Notes under the pieces: generated by a model
What the model was told of the DNA's origin: nothing
Seen by the model: the letters and a program-made list of their open reading frames with translations, nothing else
Database searches by the model: none
Made by a program: the position numbers and the translations under genes
Assembly: GCA_045637525.1 (NCBI GenBank)
Contig: JAZTZP010000092.1
Span: 1 to 6,740, forward strand
Length of the DNA stretch: 6,740 nt
Reading direction: 5' to 3'
Source: JAZTZP01 sp045637525
GTDB lineage: Bacteria > Bacillota > Clostridia > UBA1381
Shown here: in pieces, positions 6,587-6,740 of the stretch
Numbering within the stretch: the first letter of the stretch is position 1
How the letters are laid out: each line of letters begins with the position of its first letter

Positions 6587-6692
6587 GATATCCCTCCGCC
6601 ACAGCTTACGCTGTGCCACCTCCCTTTAGGCAAGGGAGGCTTTAGCAAAGCAACCTTAACAGCCTATTCATTAGACAGATAAACTATAATTT
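6587..6692 (+). repeat. Dispersed palindromic repeat, copy C (core 6587-6651, tail motif 6680-6692)
   Basis: The order is the same as in copy A: GATATCCCTCC (6587-6597), a variable hairpin, the conserved CCTCCCTT-TAGGC-AAGGGAGG hairpin (6619-6639), AGCAAAGC (6644-6651), and the tail TAAACTATAATTT after 28 bases. The variable hairpin is CACAGC-TTAC-GCTGTG (6600-6615) instead of ACCGC-AA-GCGGT, so its sequence differs but pairing is kept. Copies B and C face each other across about 44 A+T-rich bases and together form a large inverted repeat. The shared tail extends to 17 bases against copy A (CAGATAAACTATAATTT). Confidence 0.85.
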
Positions 6693-6728
6693 AAAACAAA
6701 AAATAAAAAAAGGAAAGTGACAAACTAT

Positions 6729-6740
6729 ATGAAAAAACGA
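6729..6740 (+). CDS. Start of a further gene, cut by the window edge (MKKR...)
   Basis: Only four codons are visible: ATG AAA AAA CGA. A purine-rich leader precedes them, with AAGGA at 6710-6714, but the 14-base gap to the ATG is longer than ideal. The beginning MKKR equals that of the 883-residue secreted protein upstream (MKKRFKLM), and both leaders are A-rich, so a second exported protein is plausible. The function cannot be told from four residues, and a start further downstream cannot be excluded. Confidence 0.45.

Noticed and set aside
22..6651. CRISPR array made from the three repeats
   Set aside because: There are only three copies, they differ in orientation, are not regularly spaced and have no spacers.
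22..6651. Composite transposon bounded by copies A and B
   Set aside because: No transposase is encoded between them, and no target duplication could be shown; a third copy lies alongside, which fits scattered small repeats better.
6488..6682. 64-codon + strand open frame through the repeats
   Set aside because: It starts at TTG without a ribosome site and is simply a translation across repeat copies B and C and the A+T-rich centre.

Overview
The window looks like a piece of a low-GC Gram-positive genome, most likely an uncultured gut-type member of the Clostridia. The grounds are A+T-rich coding and spacer sequence, strong purine Shine-Dalgarno sites, a lipoprotein substrate-binding protein, LplB/YtcP-type sugar permeases without their own ATPase, and short palindromic repeats of the CCTCCCTT...AAGGGAGG kind that I recall being scattered through Clostridia genomes. 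Species cannot be named from this stretch. Every gene I can support lies on the + strand.

Layout: 1-285 is non-coding and holds a dispersed palindromic repeat (22-121) and a sigma-A-like promoter (214-242). An apparent operon follows: an LplB/YteP-type permease (286-1236), an LplC/YtcP-type permease with a probable TTG start (1254-2156), a small hairpin (2171-2185), and an LplA/YtcQ-type lipoprotein binding protein (2203-3690). The 102-base gap at 3691-3792 carries a 20-base perfect palindrome and a 13-bp GAAA-loop hairpin. Next is a large secreted protein of 883 residues (3793-6444). It is built from three ~265-residue repeats, each a beta-rich domain with a helical linker, and ends in a short beta-rich module. 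The spacer 6445-6728 holds two more copies of the repeat facing each other. The first four codons of another gene (MKKR...) start at 6729 and run off the end.

How it may work together: the two permeases form the membrane channel of a family-1 carbohydrate (CUT1) ABC importer, and the lipoprotein delivers the sugar ligand from outside the cell. No ATPase is encoded here, so a shared MsmX/UgpC-type ATPase elsewhere in the genome is expected. The large secreted protein has no recognisable catalytic domain or wall anchor. Its place directly after the importer suggests a glycan-binding or surface role tied to the same substrate, but that is inference from position. Hairpins on both sides of the binding-protein gene, none with a U-tract, suggest RNA-level adjustment of gene dosage.

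The most unusual items are the triplicated secreted protein, whose repeat family I cannot name, and the three-copy repeat, whose variable hairpin changes sequence while keeping self-complementarity.
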